DNA of 64,000 nt. It comes from Bacillus benzoevorans. GTDB taxonomy: Bacteria; Bacillota; Bacilli; Bacillales; Cytobacillaceae. The position numbers and the translations under genes were made by a program. The stretch covers positions 62,001-126,000 of the forward strand of contig NZ_JACHGK010000002.1 in the NCBI RefSeq assembly GCF_014207535.1. The letters run 5' to 3'. Every line of letters starts with the position of its first letter. Within the stretch, counting starts at the first letter, position 1. Under the pieces are notes generated by a model. It had not been told where the DNA came from and did not search any database. It saw only the letters and a list, made by a program, of their open reading frames with translations. Below, piece after piece: positions 45,523-55,537 of this stretch.

Positions 45523-46140
45523 ATGGTTAAACTATCAAAAAGACAGCAAGATATTCTAGACTTTATTAAAAGCGAAGTAAAATTAAAAGGATATCCGCCA
45601 TCCGTACGGGAAATCGGTGAAGCGGTAGGTCTTGCATCAAGTTCTACTGTGCACGGCCACTTAGCCCGTCTTGAAGGGAAGGGACTAATTAGAAGAGACC
45701 CTACTAAACCAAGAGCCATTGAAATATTAGATCAGGACTCACAAATCCCAAATGCCCCTGTTGTCAATGTACCGATTGTTGGAAAGGTAACAGCCGGACA
45801 GCCGATTACAGCAATCGAAAATGTAGAGGAATATTTTCCATTGCCTGAGCGTTTGGCGCCTGCTGATGAACAATTATTTATGCTTGAAGTAATGGGTGAC
45901 AGTATGATTGAAGCTGGGATCTTAGATGGTGACTATGTGATCGTCCGCCAGCAAAACACGGCCAATAATGGGGAAATTGTCGTAGCTATGACCGAAGAGG
46001 ATGAGGCAACCGTAAAACGTTTCTTTAAAGAAACGGACTATTTCCGTCTGCAGCCGGAGAATTCCATGCTGGACCCTATCATTCTAAAAAATGTCACGAT
46101 TCTGGGCAAAGTCGTTGGTGTTTACCGGCAGATTCATTAA
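45523..46140 (+). CDS. lexA: SOS repressor LexA
   Basis: 205 aa. N-terminal winged helix (about 1-65), self-cleavage bond A91-G92 (V-T-A-G-Q), catalytic S127 (M-G-D-S-M) and K165 (T-V-K-R-F), all at the B. subtilis positions. Autoregulated through the boxes just upstream. Confidence 0.98.
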   Translation: MVKLSKRQQDILDFIKSEVKLKGYPPSVREIGEAVGLASSSTVHGHLARLEGKGLIRRDPTKPRAIEILDQDSQIPNAPVVNVPIVGKVTAGQPITAIENVEEYFPLPERLAPADEQLFMLEVMGDSMIEAGILDGDYVIVRQQNTANNGEIVVAMTEEDEATVKRFFKETDYFRLQPENSMLDPIILKNVTILGKVVGVYRQIH

Positions 46141-46170
46141 GGAATTAGATCATCCATACAAAACAAAAAA

Positions 46171-46212
46171 CGGAAGAATTTGCCTTAAACAAAACAAGGA
46201 CAAATTCTTCCG
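46171..46212. terminator. Terminator between lexA and desR
   Basis: CGGAAGAATTTG (46171-46182) pairs with CAAATTCTTCCG (46201-46212); a T6 run lies about 11 nt further on the plus strand. Confidence 0.65.
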
Positions 46213-46235
46213 TCAATCTGTGGTTTTTTCTTCAA

Positions 46236-46835
46236 TTATTTAAACCAGCCTTTTTCCTTTGATCTCGCTATGGCCTCTATCCGGTTTTTTACTTCGAGTT
46301 TATCCAGAATCGTAGAAATATAATTTCGGACTGTGCCTGCTTTCAGCCGGAGTTCATCTGCGATTTCCTTGGTATTTTTTCCGTCTGCCACCAATTCCAA
46401 AACTTCTTTTTCCCTGTCTGTCAGGGGATTTTCTTCACTGTATAAATCATCCATCAACTCAGGTGCATAGACTCTGCTGCCTGAGATGACGCTGCGAATG
46501 GTTTTTGCTAACTCTTCACTCGGGCTGTCTTTTAATAAATAACCGCTCACACCTGCTTTTACAGCCCGCTGAAAATATCCGGTGCGGGCAAACGTTGTTA
46601 AAATGATAACCTTGCATTCCTGCCCTTTTAATTCCTCCGCTGCATCAAGACCGCTTTTTAATGGCATTTCAATATCCATAATGCAGACATCCGGCTGAAG
46701 CTCGTGGACGAGGGAAATCACTTTTTCCCCGTTATTCGCCATTCCTACTACTTCCATATCTTCTTCTAAATTGAGCAGTGACCCTAATGCCCCCAGCATC
46801 ATTTGCTGGTCTTCAGCAATGACAATTCGAATCAT
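46236..46835 (-). CDS. desR: Cold-responsive response regulator DesR
   Basis: 199-aa NarL-type regulator: receiver with D54 (C-I-M-D-I-E-M-P) and LuxR-type HTH (L-T-D-R-E-K-E-V-L-E ... K-E-I-A-D-E-L). It activates the desaturase gene when membranes stiffen. It overlaps desK by 4 bp; the des gene lies upstream. Confidence 0.93.
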   Translation of the reverse strand: MIRIVIAEDQQMMLGALGSLLNLEEDMEVVGMANNGEKVISLVHELQPDVCIMDIEMPLKSGLDAAEELKGQECKVIILTTFARTGYFQRAVKAGVSGYLLKDSPSEELAKTIRSVISGSRVYAPELMDDLYSEENPLTDREKEVLELVADGKNTKEIADELRLKAGTVRNYISTILDKLEVKNRIEAIARSKEKGWFK

Positions 46836-47974
46836 CGAGTTTTCCCTTCCTTCTCCAGCGCTTGTTTTACCACATTCGGTACCTTAATGACAACCTTTGC
46901 CCCAGCTTCAGTGAGAATCTCAAGATTGCCATTGACAAATTCAAGCCGCTCTTTGATTCCAATCAATCCATTTCCTTTATCAAAGATATCACTTCGCGCA
47001 AACCCAATTCCATTATCATGTATCATGATCGTAATTTCATCATTCGATTGCCTGATCGAAATGACACACTTTGATGCCTGGCTATGTTTCACTATATTAG
47101 TTATCGTCTCTTTTAAACACATACTTAAAATATTTTCGAGAAACAATGAAACATTTGTCAGCGGCGTATCCTGCTCGACCACCATTTCAATTTGCGCTGC
47201 TGTCAGCAGTTCCTTTACCTCGATGATTTCATCTTTTAAGCGATGTCCGCGCATGTGTGAAACCATCTTACGGACTTCATTCAATGCCGTTCTTGCCGTA
47301 TGTTGGATATCCTTTAATTCCGAACGTGCCTGCTCAGGATTTTTATCAAGAAGTTTCCTCGCCAAATCACTCTTCAAACCGATTAATGAAAGCTTCTGTC
47401 CTAAAGTATCATGGAGATCACGGGCAATCCGCTGGCGTTCTTCCTGAACAATTAAATCCGAAATTCTTTTGTTGGCAAAAGCAAGCTGTTCCTCAAGTTG
47501 TTCCCTTTTTTTACGGTTATAGATGTTGAATGGAAGCAAAATAATACTGATCCAGATGATAATAATAAATGGAAATTGCTTAAGAAAGAGCGGATCCTGC
47601 ATGACAAAATTGACATTAATCGCCACCGTTGAAAAGATTAAATGGATGATATAAAAAGTAAAAAAGGCAATCCGGTTGCTTATACCCCCAATTAAATAAG
47701 CGACAAAAAAGGCAAAGTAGACATATCCTAAGTAACTGATCATGGCAATAGAAGTAATAATGAGGAATGCAGTCAACACATATTTTAGCCAGTTCTTTGA
47801 TATGAAGGCCATGCGGTACGTAATAAAGAAAAATAGCGTTAATAATATGCCAACGATGACTTCAGTTGTCGTTGACCACTGATAAATAAAATAGAATGGA
47901 AGAATACTAAATAACGTCCAGATATAAGGTGAAACCCCTGAACTGCTATATAAAAAAGGAAATTTCTTTTTCAT
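46832..47974 (-). CDS. desK: Membrane-thickness sensor kinase DesK
   Basis: 380 aa: about five membrane helices (about 12-150), then the HisKA_3 motif R-D-L-H-D-T-L-G-Q with the phospho-His near 195, and an ATPase domain (D-N-G-I-G-F; G-N-G-L-I-G-I-K-E-R-L). Senses lipid order and controls DesR. Forms des-desK-desR with its neighbours. Confidence 0.94.
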   Translation of the reverse strand: MKKKFPFLYSSSGVSPYIWTLFSILPFYFIYQWSTTTEVIVGILLTLFFFITYRMAFISKNWLKYVLTAFLIITSIAMISYLGYVYFAFFVAYLIGGISNRIAFFTFYIIHLIFSTVAINVNFVMQDPLFLKQFPFIIIIWISIILLPFNIYNRKKREQLEEQLAFANKRISDLIVQEERQRIARDLHDTLGQKLSLIGLKSDLARKLLDKNPEQARSELKDIQHTARTALNEVRKMVSHMRGHRLKDEIIEVKELLTAAQIEMVVEQDTPLTNVSLFLENILSMCLKETITNIVKHSQASKCVISIRQSNDEITIMIHDNGIGFARSDIFDKGNGLIGIKERLEFVNGNLEILTEAGAKVVIKVPNVVKQALEKEGKTR

Positions 47975-48029
47975 TCATAAACCTCATTTTTCCTGATTAA
48001 TTAACTTTAACCGTATCACATCACAAGAA

Positions 48030-48057
48030 AAGAGGGAAGTTTTATTTCTTCCCTCTT
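48030..48057 (-). terminator. Terminator at the end of des
   Basis: AAGAGGGAAG/CTTCCCTCTT hairpin overlapping the des stop codon; TTTCTTG follows on the minus strand. Confidence 0.6.
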
Positions 48058-49084
48058 AGTCGATCGCTTTTTGCACGAACTTCCGGCCCAATTGAATTTT
48101 ATTTAATTCATGGAAACTGATAAAACGCTTGTTTTTTTCATCCCAGAGTCGGTATTTCAAGGCAATAAAACTAGAATGAATCGTCACAACCGGAACGGAA
48201 TTTAACTCGTCATTTTTCTCGTGAACGGTTTCCAAATAATAGTTAGGTACTTTGGGACTTAAATGATGGACATGATGATAACCGATATTTCCAGTAAGCC
48301 ACTGTATCCATTTCGGTAATTTATAGAAAGAACTTCCTTCAACAGCTGCCTTCACAAAATCCCAGTCTTCTTCTTTCTCAAAATAAGTATCTTCAAAATG
48401 ATGTTGAATGTAAAACAGCCAAATCCCTAAAGATGCCGCAATAAATACGATGGGTCCCTGTATCATAATAAATGCCTGCCAGCCAATAAGCCAGCACATC
48501 ATTCCATATAAAGCAATAATCGATAGATTAAGGAGATACGTATTCATTCTTTCATTCATACGTGCCCCTTTGCGGTTCATACGGTTTGTAACAAATAGTA
48601 AATACAGAGGTCCGAGCACGAACATCACAAATGGATTGCGATACATGCGATAAGCCGCACGCTGCCAACCGGAAGCTTTCTGATATTCCTCAACCGTCAT
48701 GACCCAAATATCTCCGACACCGCGCTTATTTAAATTACTGCTTGTAGCGTGATGGACATTATGGCTGTGGCGCCATTGACGAAAAGGAAATAAGGTCAAA
48801 ACTCCGGTAATATTTCCAAGAACATTATTGGCGTGCTTGTTTTTAAAAAAAGAATTGTGGCATGCATCATGGAAAAGAATAAAAATTCTCACCAAAAAGC
48901 TTGCTGCCGGCACGATAAATAGCAGCGACAATAAATAGGATATGGCTAAGCTTTCATAGGCTATATACCACAGCAGAAAAAATGGTATAAATGTGTTAAC
49001 CAACTGTCTAACGCTTGTTTTTGTATCCGCTTTTTCATATGGTGCAATAGATTTTCTTAACTTCAATTGTTTCTCTCTGGTCAT
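48056..49084 (-). CDS. des: Fatty acid desaturase Des
   Basis: 342-aa membrane desaturase with the three His boxes: H-D-A-C-H (about 87-91), H-N-V-H-H (about 123-127) and H-V-H-H (about 274-277). Introduces a cis double bond in phospholipid acyl chains at low temperature. ATG at 49084 has GGGAGGT 9 nt upstream. The adjacent DesKR pair gives the control. Confidence 0.95.
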   Translation of the reverse strand: MTREKQLKLRKSIAPYEKADTKTSVRQLVNTFIPFFLLWYIAYESLAISYLLSLLFIVPAASFLVRIFILFHDACHNSFFKNKHANNVLGNITGVLTLFPFRQWRHSHNVHHATSSNLNKRGVGDIWVMTVEEYQKASGWQRAAYRMYRNPFVMFVLGPLYLLFVTNRMNRKGARMNERMNTYLLNLSIIALYGMMCWLIGWQAFIMIQGPIVFIAASLGIWLFYIQHHFEDTYFEKEEDWDFVKAAVEGSSFYKLPKWIQWLTGNIGYHHVHHLSPKVPNYYLETVHEKNDELNSVPVVTIHSSFIALKYRLWDEKNKRFISFHELNKIQLGRKFVQKAID

Positions 49085-49245
49085 ACAAAAATTACCTCCC
49101 AATCCAATCCCCTTGTATCATTCCCCAACAGTGAATTTCTATTCCTTATTATAAAGATCTAACCGATTCCTCCAAGTCATACCCGTCATGTCCCTTATAT
49201 GACATTTGTCACTTTTCGACATATTTTTTCCGAAACACATAAAAA

Positions 49246-49276
49246 ATCCCCTTAACGGCGAATGCGCTAAGGGGAT
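49246..49276 (-). terminator. Terminator of glnRA operon
   Basis: ATCCCCTTA/TAAGGGGAT stem followed on the minus strand by TTTTTATGTG. Confidence 0.9.
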
Positions 49277-49289
49277 CCTCATTTCTTTA

Positions 49290-50624
49290 TTAATACATGT
49301 GCATATATTGATCGCGTTCCCATTGGTGAACGGTTGTGCGGAACATATCCCATTCAATTTCTTTTGCTTCAATGAAGTGTTCAACAATGTGTTCGCCTAA
49401 TGCAGAAACCATTACTTCATCAGAAATAAATTCACCTATGGCAGCAGCAAGAGAAGACGGCAGGTCTGTAATGCCTTCAGCAAGACGTTCTTCACGATCC
49501 ATTGCATAGATGTTACGATCTACTGGAGCAGGCGGAGTCATCTTGTTTTTCACTCCATCAAGTCCTGCTCTTAATAGAACAGCCATGGCTAAATAAGGAT
49601 TTGCAGCAGGGTCAACACTGCGCACTTCGATCCGTGTGCTCAGTCCGCGTGAAGCCGGGATACGAACTAATGGAGAGCGATTACTTGTAGACCATGCAAC
49701 ATAGCAAGGTGCTTCATATCCAGGTACCAAACGTTTATAAGAGTTTACGGTTGGATTTGTAATGGCCGTAAATGATGTAGCATGTTTGACAACACCAGCA
49801 ATAAATTGCAGTGCTGTGTCACTTAATTCCATATTAGCAGTTGGATCATAGAATGCGTTTTGACCGTTTTTGAATAGCGACAGGTTCATGTGCATTCCAG
49901 ATCCGGCAACGCCAAATAATGGTTTTGGCATAAATGTCGCATGCAATCCATGTTTGCGGGCGATTGTTTTTACAACAAGCTTAAATGTTAGGATATTATC
50001 ACATGCTGTAAGAGCATCTGCATATTTAAAATCGATTTCATGCTGTCCAGGAGCTACTTCATGGTGAGAAGCTTCGATATCAAAGCCCATTTCTTCCAGC
50101 TCAAGAACGATGTCACGGCGGCAGTTTTCACCAAGGTCAGTCGGCGCTAAATCAAAGTATCCGCCTGCATCATTTAATTCTAATGTTGGCTCGCCCTTTT
50201 CATCCAGCTTAAATAAGAAAAATTCCGGCTCAGGCCCTAAGTTGAATTCAGTGAATCCTAGCTCTTCCATTTCTTTTAACACCCGTTTCAGGTTATTACG
50301 AGGATCCCCGGCAAATGGAGTTCCGTCAGAATTGTAAATGTCACAGATGAAACGAGCTACTTTCCCTTTTTCAGCTGTCCAAGGGAAGACAACGAATGTA
50401 TCTAAATCAGGATATAAGTACATATCAGATTCTTCGATCCGAACGAAACCTTCAATAGAAGAACCGTCAAACATCATCTTATTGTCAAGGGCTTTTTCTA
50501 ATTGGCTGATCGGGATTTCTACATTTTTGATAATACCTAAAATATCCGTAAATTGAAGGCGGATAAATTTCACATTTTGTTCATCACACATACGTTTGAT
50601 ATCATCTTTTGAATATTTACTCAT
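49290..50624 (-). CDS. glnA: Glutamine synthetase type I
   Basis: 444 aa, the usual length of the Bacillus GSI-alpha enzyme. Motifs: D-G-S-S-I-E-G near 53-59, E-P-E-F-F near 132-136, H-E-V-A-P-G-Q-H-E and G-S-G-M-H. Feedback-inhibited GlnA also chaperones GlnR and TnrA. Follows glnR on the same strand. Confidence 0.98.
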   Translation of the reverse strand: MSKYSKDDIKRMCDEQNVKFIRLQFTDILGIIKNVEIPISQLEKALDNKMMFDGSSIEGFVRIEESDMYLYPDLDTFVVFPWTAEKGKVARFICDIYNSDGTPFAGDPRNNLKRVLKEMEELGFTEFNLGPEPEFFLFKLDEKGEPTLELNDAGGYFDLAPTDLGENCRRDIVLELEEMGFDIEASHHEVAPGQHEIDFKYADALTACDNILTFKLVVKTIARKHGLHATFMPKPLFGVAGSGMHMNLSLFKNGQNAFYDPTANMELSDTALQFIAGVVKHATSFTAITNPTVNSYKRLVPGYEAPCYVAWSTSNRSPLVRIPASRGLSTRIEVRSVDPAANPYLAMAVLLRAGLDGVKNKMTPPAPVDRNIYAMDREERLAEGITDLPSSLAAAIGEFISDEVMVSALGEHIVEHFIEAKEIEWDMFRTTVHQWERDQYMHMY

Positions 50625-50744
50625 TTTTAAATTCCTCCCGAAATTTTACAATCTAGTAGTTAAAATGTTCAATAACATAAGTCAAATGGAGTGATGCTAA
50701 ACGGCATTTTTCAAAATCATACACCACAGATATTCGCTTTAAGC

Positions 50745-51152
50745 TTAGTGAAAAAAGCGATGCATATTTCCTCCCAATGAGCTGTGATTAAATCGCCCTG
50801 CATTCGTTAATTCTTTCCTTAACAACTTACGAATATCCTCGTTTGTGAGCTCTTTTTTCGCTTTAATTGCAGGCTTGTTTTGTAAATCCTGATCCATTGC
50901 TTTTTGCACTCTCTGGGCAAAGATTTGTTTAATCCCGGCCATATTAACACCTTGATCAATCAAATCTTTGATTTCTAGCAATGTATCAATATCATTTAAA
51001 GAAAAGAGCCGGCGATTCCCGTCTGTACGGGCTGGTGAAATCAATTGATGCTCCTCATAATAACGAATTTGTCTGGCCGTTAATTCGGTCAGCTGCATCA
51101 CTGTACCAATAGGAAAAAGGGGCATGGAACGTCGAATTTGACTTCCTGTCAT
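50745..51152 (-). CDS. glnR: Nitrogen-metabolism repressor GlnR
   Basis: 135-aa MerR-family repressor: N-terminal R-R-S-M-P-L-F-P-I-G, winged HTH with T-A-R-Q-I-R-Y-Y-E-E-H, and a GlnA-responsive C-terminal tail ending G-N-M-H-R-F-F-H. Binds the two boxes upstream of its own gene. Confidence 0.96.
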   Translation of the reverse strand: MTGSQIRRSMPLFPIGTVMQLTELTARQIRYYEEHQLISPARTDGNRRLFSLNDIDTLLEIKDLIDQGVNMAGIKQIFAQRVQKAMDQDLQNKPAIKAKKELTNEDIRKLLRKELTNAGRFNHSSLGGNMHRFFH

Positions 51153-51186
51153 TAATTTATTTCATTCCCTTCTTTTCTTAAAGTTA

Positions 51187-51237
51187 TTATATTCCGTGTT
51201 AGAAATATTGTCAATGATACGTTAGGATTCCTTACAT
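51187..51237 (-). promoter_or_regulatory. glnRA promoter with two GlnR boxes
   Basis: Minus strand TTGACA (51215-51210), 17-bp spacer, TATAAT (51192-51187). GlnR/TnrA sites (TGTNA-N7-TNACA) at 51198-51214, inside the promoter, and 51221-51237, just upstream, each with one mismatch. The layout matches GlnRo1/GlnRo2 of B. subtilis. Confidence 0.9.
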
Positions 51238-51364
51238 ATAATTTTAGATTTCTATTTATATATAATTGAGGTCTTTGTTTCTATTTTCATCAACGGATGA
51301 TACTGGCACTTACATACGCATTTTTTCATATATTAAGATGACGATAAATCAGGAGGATAAAAAT

Positions 51365-51811
51365 GTGTATCCATATATAAATCCCTACAATGACCAATAC
51401 CGGCAGCAGCAAAAACTTATCGGCGATATTGAAAATGCCATTAACGGCGAATTCAGTGCTGTCCAATGCTATGCAGCGCTGGCAGCATTAGCACCGACTG
51501 AAGCAGTAAGCAAGCAGATACTTGAGATTCGTGACGATGAAAAGAAGCATCTGCAGCAGTTTATGCAAATCTATTCACGGCTTACCGGCCGGCAGGCACA
51601 ACCATCGCTAAGCGAAAGCTGTCCCAATCATTATATTGAAGGGCTTGAATCTGCCATGCAGGATGAACAGCATACGGTTGACTTTTATTTGTCCATTTCA
51701 GATGAAACAAATAACCAATATATAAAAGAAATTTTCCGGCGCGCAGCCGCAGATGAGCAGCAGCATGCCGTTTGGTTTTTATATTATTTTACAAAGCAAA
51801 TGACTGAGTAA
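51365..51811 (+). CDS. Ferritin-like/rubrerythrin-family diiron protein
   Basis: 148-aa four-helix protein with metal-site residues E in N-G-E-F-S-A, D-D-E-K-K-H and D-E-Q-H / D-E-Q-Q-H (three E-x-x-H-type sets). GTG at 51365 is chosen because AGGAGG lies 8 nt upstream; an ATG nine codons earlier covers that site. Probably iron or peroxide handling, possibly in spores. Divergent from glnR. Confidence 0.8.
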   Translation: MYPYINPYNDQYRQQQKLIGDIENAINGEFSAVQCYAALAALAPTEAVSKQILEIRDDEKKHLQQFMQIYSRLTGRQAQPSLSESCPNHYIEGLESAMQDEQHTVDFYLSISDETNNQYIKEIFRRAAADEQQHAVWFLYYFTKQMTE

Positions 51812-51839
51812 TGTCATGACATTACCTCTTACTTCAAGG

Positions 51840-51870
51840 AGAAATGATGCGCTATCACCGCATCATTTCT
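51840..51870. terminator. Bidirectional terminator
   Basis: AGAAATGATGCG/CGCATCATTTCT stem, 7-nt loop, GTTATTTTT follows on the plus strand; between convergent genes. Confidence 0.85.
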
Positions 51871-51877
51871 GTTATTT

Positions 51878-53158
51878 TTAATAAGCCTCTGGAAGTTGCA
51901 GCAAATCTTTCTCTAATAAAGAGTTTAAGGCGATACAAACGGCCATTTTGACATGAGAATAGGTTAATCCTCCTTGTACATAGGCAACATAAGGCGGTCT
52001 TGTCGGACCATCAGCTGTCAACTCAATGCTCGCTCCTTGAACAAAAGTACCTGCAGCCATGATCACATCATCCTCATAACCCGGCATATAGGCCGCGTGC
52101 GGTGTCACATGCGAGTTGATCGGCGAGGCAAATTGGATGGCCTGGCAGAAAGCGACCATCTTTTCCCGATCATCAAATTGAACCGATTGAATTAAATCTG
52201 TTCGCGGGCTGTTCCATTTTGGATTTGAATTCATTCCCAGTTTTTCAAGCAATGCCGCAGTAAAGACCGCTCCTTTTAGTGCCTGACCGACAACATGCGG
52301 CGCTAGAAAAAATCCTTGGTACATTTCCAGTAAACTGTACAAAGAGGCTCCAGCCTCCGCACCGATTCCAGGCGACGTCAGCCGGTACGAACAAGCTTCA
52401 ACCCATTCTGCTTTACCGACAATATAACCACCCGTCTTCACAAGCCCTCCACCCGGATTTTTAATAAGTGACCCCGCCATCAAATCAGCTCCAACATGGC
52501 ATGGCTCGATTTCTTCGACAAACTCACCGTAGCAGTTGTCAACAAAGACAACGCAATCAGGTTTGATTTCTTTCACAAATGAAATCATGTTCTCAATTTC
52601 TTTAATCGTAAAGGAAGGCCGGACAGCATATCCCTTTGAACGCTGGATTCCGATCATCTTTGTATTTGGCTTGATGGCGCGGGCGACAGCTTCATAATCA
52701 ACCCCGCCGCTCGCAAGCAGTGCTACACTCTGATAGCTGATACCAAACTCCTTTAGCGACCCTGTACCCTTCCCTCGTATCCCGACGATCTCTTCCAAAG
52801 TGTCATAGGGATTCCCGGTGATGTATAATAATTCATCACCAGGCCTGAGGACGCCAAATAAGGCGGTTGAAATGGCATGTGTTCCGGAAATAATCTGCGG
52901 ACGCACTAAGCCTGCTTCAGCACCAAACACCTGGGCATAAATTTTCTCAAGAGTATCTCTTCCATAATCATCATACCCGTATCCAGTGGAAGGAATAAAA
53001 TGCGAATCACTTACTTTTTGCGTCTGAAAACTAGTTAATACGCGAAATTGATTGCGGTCAATCCGTTCATCAATCGCGGCATGTATTTCTTTAATTTGTT
53101 GTTCCACTTCCGCTACCAGCGGCTGAAGTTTTTTACCATACTTTAATGATTGAAACAT
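51878..53158 (-). CDS. ynbB: PLP-dependent YnbB (methionine gamma-lyase/aluminium-resistance family)
   Basis: 426-aa fold-type I PLP enzyme. A conserved S-L-I-K-N-P-G-G-G (about 230-238) holds the likely PLP lysine; D-N-C-Y-G-E-F (about 202-208) holds the ring-binding Asp. Function in Bacillus not settled. Between glnR and hflX as in B. subtilis. Confidence 0.92.
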   Translation of the reverse strand: MFQSLKYGKKLQPLVAEVEQQIKEIHAAIDERIDRNQFRVLTSFQTQKVSDSHFIPSTGYGYDDYGRDTLEKIYAQVFGAEAGLVRPQIISGTHAISTALFGVLRPGDELLYITGNPYDTLEEIVGIRGKGTGSLKEFGISYQSVALLASGGVDYEAVARAIKPNTKMIGIQRSKGYAVRPSFTIKEIENMISFVKEIKPDCVVFVDNCYGEFVEEIEPCHVGADLMAGSLIKNPGGGLVKTGGYIVGKAEWVEACSYRLTSPGIGAEAGASLYSLLEMYQGFFLAPHVVGQALKGAVFTAALLEKLGMNSNPKWNSPRTDLIQSVQFDDREKMVAFCQAIQFASPINSHVTPHAAYMPGYEDDVIMAAGTFVQGASIELTADGPTRPPYVAYVQGGLTYSHVKMAVCIALNSLLEKDLLQLPEAY

Positions 53159-53167
53159 GTCTTTCCC

Positions 53168-54430
53168 CTATCTTTTTACTAGAAATGGCTGGAGTTGGCC
53201 AAAAATAGGATGATCCGGCAAATAATATCCTTTACAGATATACATTTGTTTTTCTTCATCAAATTTCAATTCATTGAGAATGGTTTCATTTTTCAATAGT
53301 GCCAATAATTTTCCTTCTGTCGAAGGCACCTCCACATGATAATCGTTCATCATGGCAATTACTTTATTTTCAATCGTTTGTTTTAAGAATTCGAGGTCTC
53401 TGTCTGACAAAGCACTAATCTGAATCGATTCATTTCTCGTTGAAGGCACAAACTCCGGATGATGGATATCCTTTTTATTATACACCGTTAATTGTGGAAT
53501 TCTAGATGTTTCTAATTCATCCAATAATTGATTAACGGTCTGCTCATGCTGGAAATAATCTGGGTTGGATGAATCTACAACATGCAGCAGAAAATCGGCT
53601 TCTTTCACTTCCTCCAGTGTCGAGCGAAAGGCCGCAATTAAGCTGGTCGGCAAATCCTGAATAAAGCCAACAGTATCTGTCATTAAGACAGTGTACCCTC
53701 TTGGTAAAATGCACTTGCGTGTCATTGGATCGAGCGTGGCAAACAATAAATTCTCTTCGAATGAGTCTGCCTCGGTTAAGCGATTGAAGAGCGTGGATTT
53801 CCCTGCATTTGTATAGCCTGCTAAAGCAATTTGGAAAACGCGGTTTCGCTTTCGTCTCTCCCGGTATCGTTTCCGATGTTCCACAATTCCGCTTAAACTT
53901 GTTTTAATGTCATGAATCCGATTGCGGATATGGCGGCGGTCTGCCTCAAGTTTGGTTTCACCGGGTCCTCTTGTGCCTATACCGCCGCCTAGGCGTGATA
54001 ATTGCGTCCCCTGACCGCTGAGTCTTGGCAGTAAATATTGTAATTGCGCCAATTCAACCTGCAGTTTCCCTTCCTTTGAACGGGCCCTTTGCGCGAAAAT
54101 ATCCAAAATTAATTGGGTCCGGTCGATGATTCGCGCTTCTATTTGCGACGCTAAATTTCGTACCTGGCTTGGCGTTAATTCATCATTAAAAATAACGACA
54201 TTTGCCTCCAGTTCTTCGACCAGCGCTTTTAATTCCTGCACCTTTCCTCTTCCTATGTATGTAGAATGATCAGCCCGTTCTCTTTTCTGTGTTAAGACAG
54301 CAAGCACCTCTCCATTTGCCGTTTTTGTAAGCGACGACAATTCTTCCATTGAATATTGAAAGGCTTTCTCATCTTCATTTGTTTGACAGCCAACGAGAAC
54401 CACTCTTTCTTTATCCTGTTTATATTCCAA
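53168..54430 (-). CDS. hflX: Ribosome-associated GTPase HflX
   Basis: 420 aa: N-terminal HflX domain with Y-I-G-R-G-K, coiled arm G-G-G-I-G-T-R-G-P-G-E, then G domain G-Y-T-N-A-G-K-S-T (G1), D-T-V-G-F (G3) and N-K-K-D (G4). Splits or rescues stalled 70S ribosomes. 9 bp before ynbB, one operon. Confidence 0.97.
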   Translation of the reverse strand: MEYKQDKERVVLVGCQTNEDEKAFQYSMEELSSLTKTANGEVLAVLTQKRERADHSTYIGRGKVQELKALVEELEANVVIFNDELTPSQVRNLASQIEARIIDRTQLILDIFAQRARSKEGKLQVELAQLQYLLPRLSGQGTQLSRLGGGIGTRGPGETKLEADRRHIRNRIHDIKTSLSGIVEHRKRYRERRKRNRVFQIALAGYTNAGKSTLFNRLTEADSFEENLLFATLDPMTRKCILPRGYTVLMTDTVGFIQDLPTSLIAAFRSTLEEVKEADFLLHVVDSSNPDYFQHEQTVNQLLDELETSRIPQLTVYNKKDIHHPEFVPSTRNESIQISALSDRDLEFLKQTIENKVIAMMNDYHVEVPSTEGKLLALLKNETILNELKFDEEKQMYICKGYYLPDHPIFGQLQPFLVKR

Positions 54431-54534
54431 TACATCCCCTTCTCTCTCTGCAATATTGTTTAGTTACTCATTAATATTCCCTAACGCCAATTTCTAATCA
54501 TTGTATACGAACTGCTTCATCAATATGCTGCAGC

Positions 54535-55320
54535 TTAAATTCTTTTGGATAGCAGAGGTCGGCCATTTTGCCAGATGACCTGAACAGGCAAGTCAAAAAA
54601 CTCTGTCAGCTGCTCGCTTGAAATCATTTTGGCTGTGTCTCCAGAAGCAAAAACCTCCCCCTTTTTTAATAATAGTGTTTTGTTAAAGCATGGCAGGATT
54701 TCATCTATATGATGTGTAACATATATAATGGTAGGTACTTTGCCCTTTGAATGGCCGATCATCCCGCTGATCGCTTCAAGAAGCTGTTCGCGGGCAATGA
54801 AATCAAGACCGTTTGCCGGTTCGTCTAATATGAGCAGCTGCGGATTTCCCATTAAAGCCCGAGCAATCAAGACCCGTTGTTTTTCCCCTTGTGACAATGT
54901 TTCATACTTTCGATTTGCATATTCAAAACAACCCATATCCTTTAATAAGCCAATTGCCCGCTCTCTCATCTCATCCGATGGAGTTTCATAGAGACCAATC
55001 GAGGCAAAGGCACCGCTTAAAACAATTTCAAAGGCGTTATCACTTGAGTATAATTTATCCTGCAGCGAAGAAGAAACAAGACCAATCTTCGTGCGCAGTT
55101 TTTCACCGAGGATGGTTTTGCCGAACTCCAAGCCCACCACCGTTAAGTGACCGTTTGTTGGAAAATATTCCGCATTTAACATATTTAATAACGATGTTTT
55201 TCCCGACCCATTCAAACCAAATAAGATCCAATGCTCTCCTTTTTCTATTTTCCAGTTAATATCATGAAGGATCCACTTGCCTTCTCTTTTTAATGAGACC
55301 TGTTCCATCTGTACAACCAT
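54535..55320 (-). CDS. ABC transporter ATP-binding protein YlmA-like
   Basis: 261-aa ATPase: Walker A G-L-N-G-S-G-K-T-S, signature L-S-Q-G-E, Walker B L-L-I-L-D-E-P, H-loop T-H-H. Similar to B. subtilis YlmA; no membrane partner is adjacent. ATG at 55320 has GGAGGG upstream. Inserted between hflX and spoVK relative to B. subtilis. Confidence 0.85.
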   Translation of the reverse strand: MVVQMEQVSLKREGKWILHDINWKIEKGEHWILFGLNGSGKTSLLNMLNAEYFPTNGHLTVVGLEFGKTILGEKLRTKIGLVSSSLQDKLYSSDNAFEIVLSGAFASIGLYETPSDEMRERAIGLLKDMGCFEYANRKYETLSQGEKQRVLIARALMGNPQLLILDEPANGLDFIAREQLLEAISGMIGHSKGKVPTIIYVTHHIDEILPCFNKTLLLKKGEVFASGDTAKMISSEQLTEFFDLPVQVIWQNGRPLLSKRI

Positions 55321-55537
55321 GATTATTTCCCTCCACACTATATACTAAGACTTTTTTAGTTTATCAGATCCAATGCGTAGAACAACTATTTACCTAAATA
55401 GCACTTTTTTGTCGATTAATCTACTAGCGATCCTACGAAATTTTCATAAATTCGTCAAAAACTTATCCGATAAACACTTAAATATGCTAAAATATTCTCA
55501 TTAAACTGATTATAAATGAAATAGGATAGGAATAGAA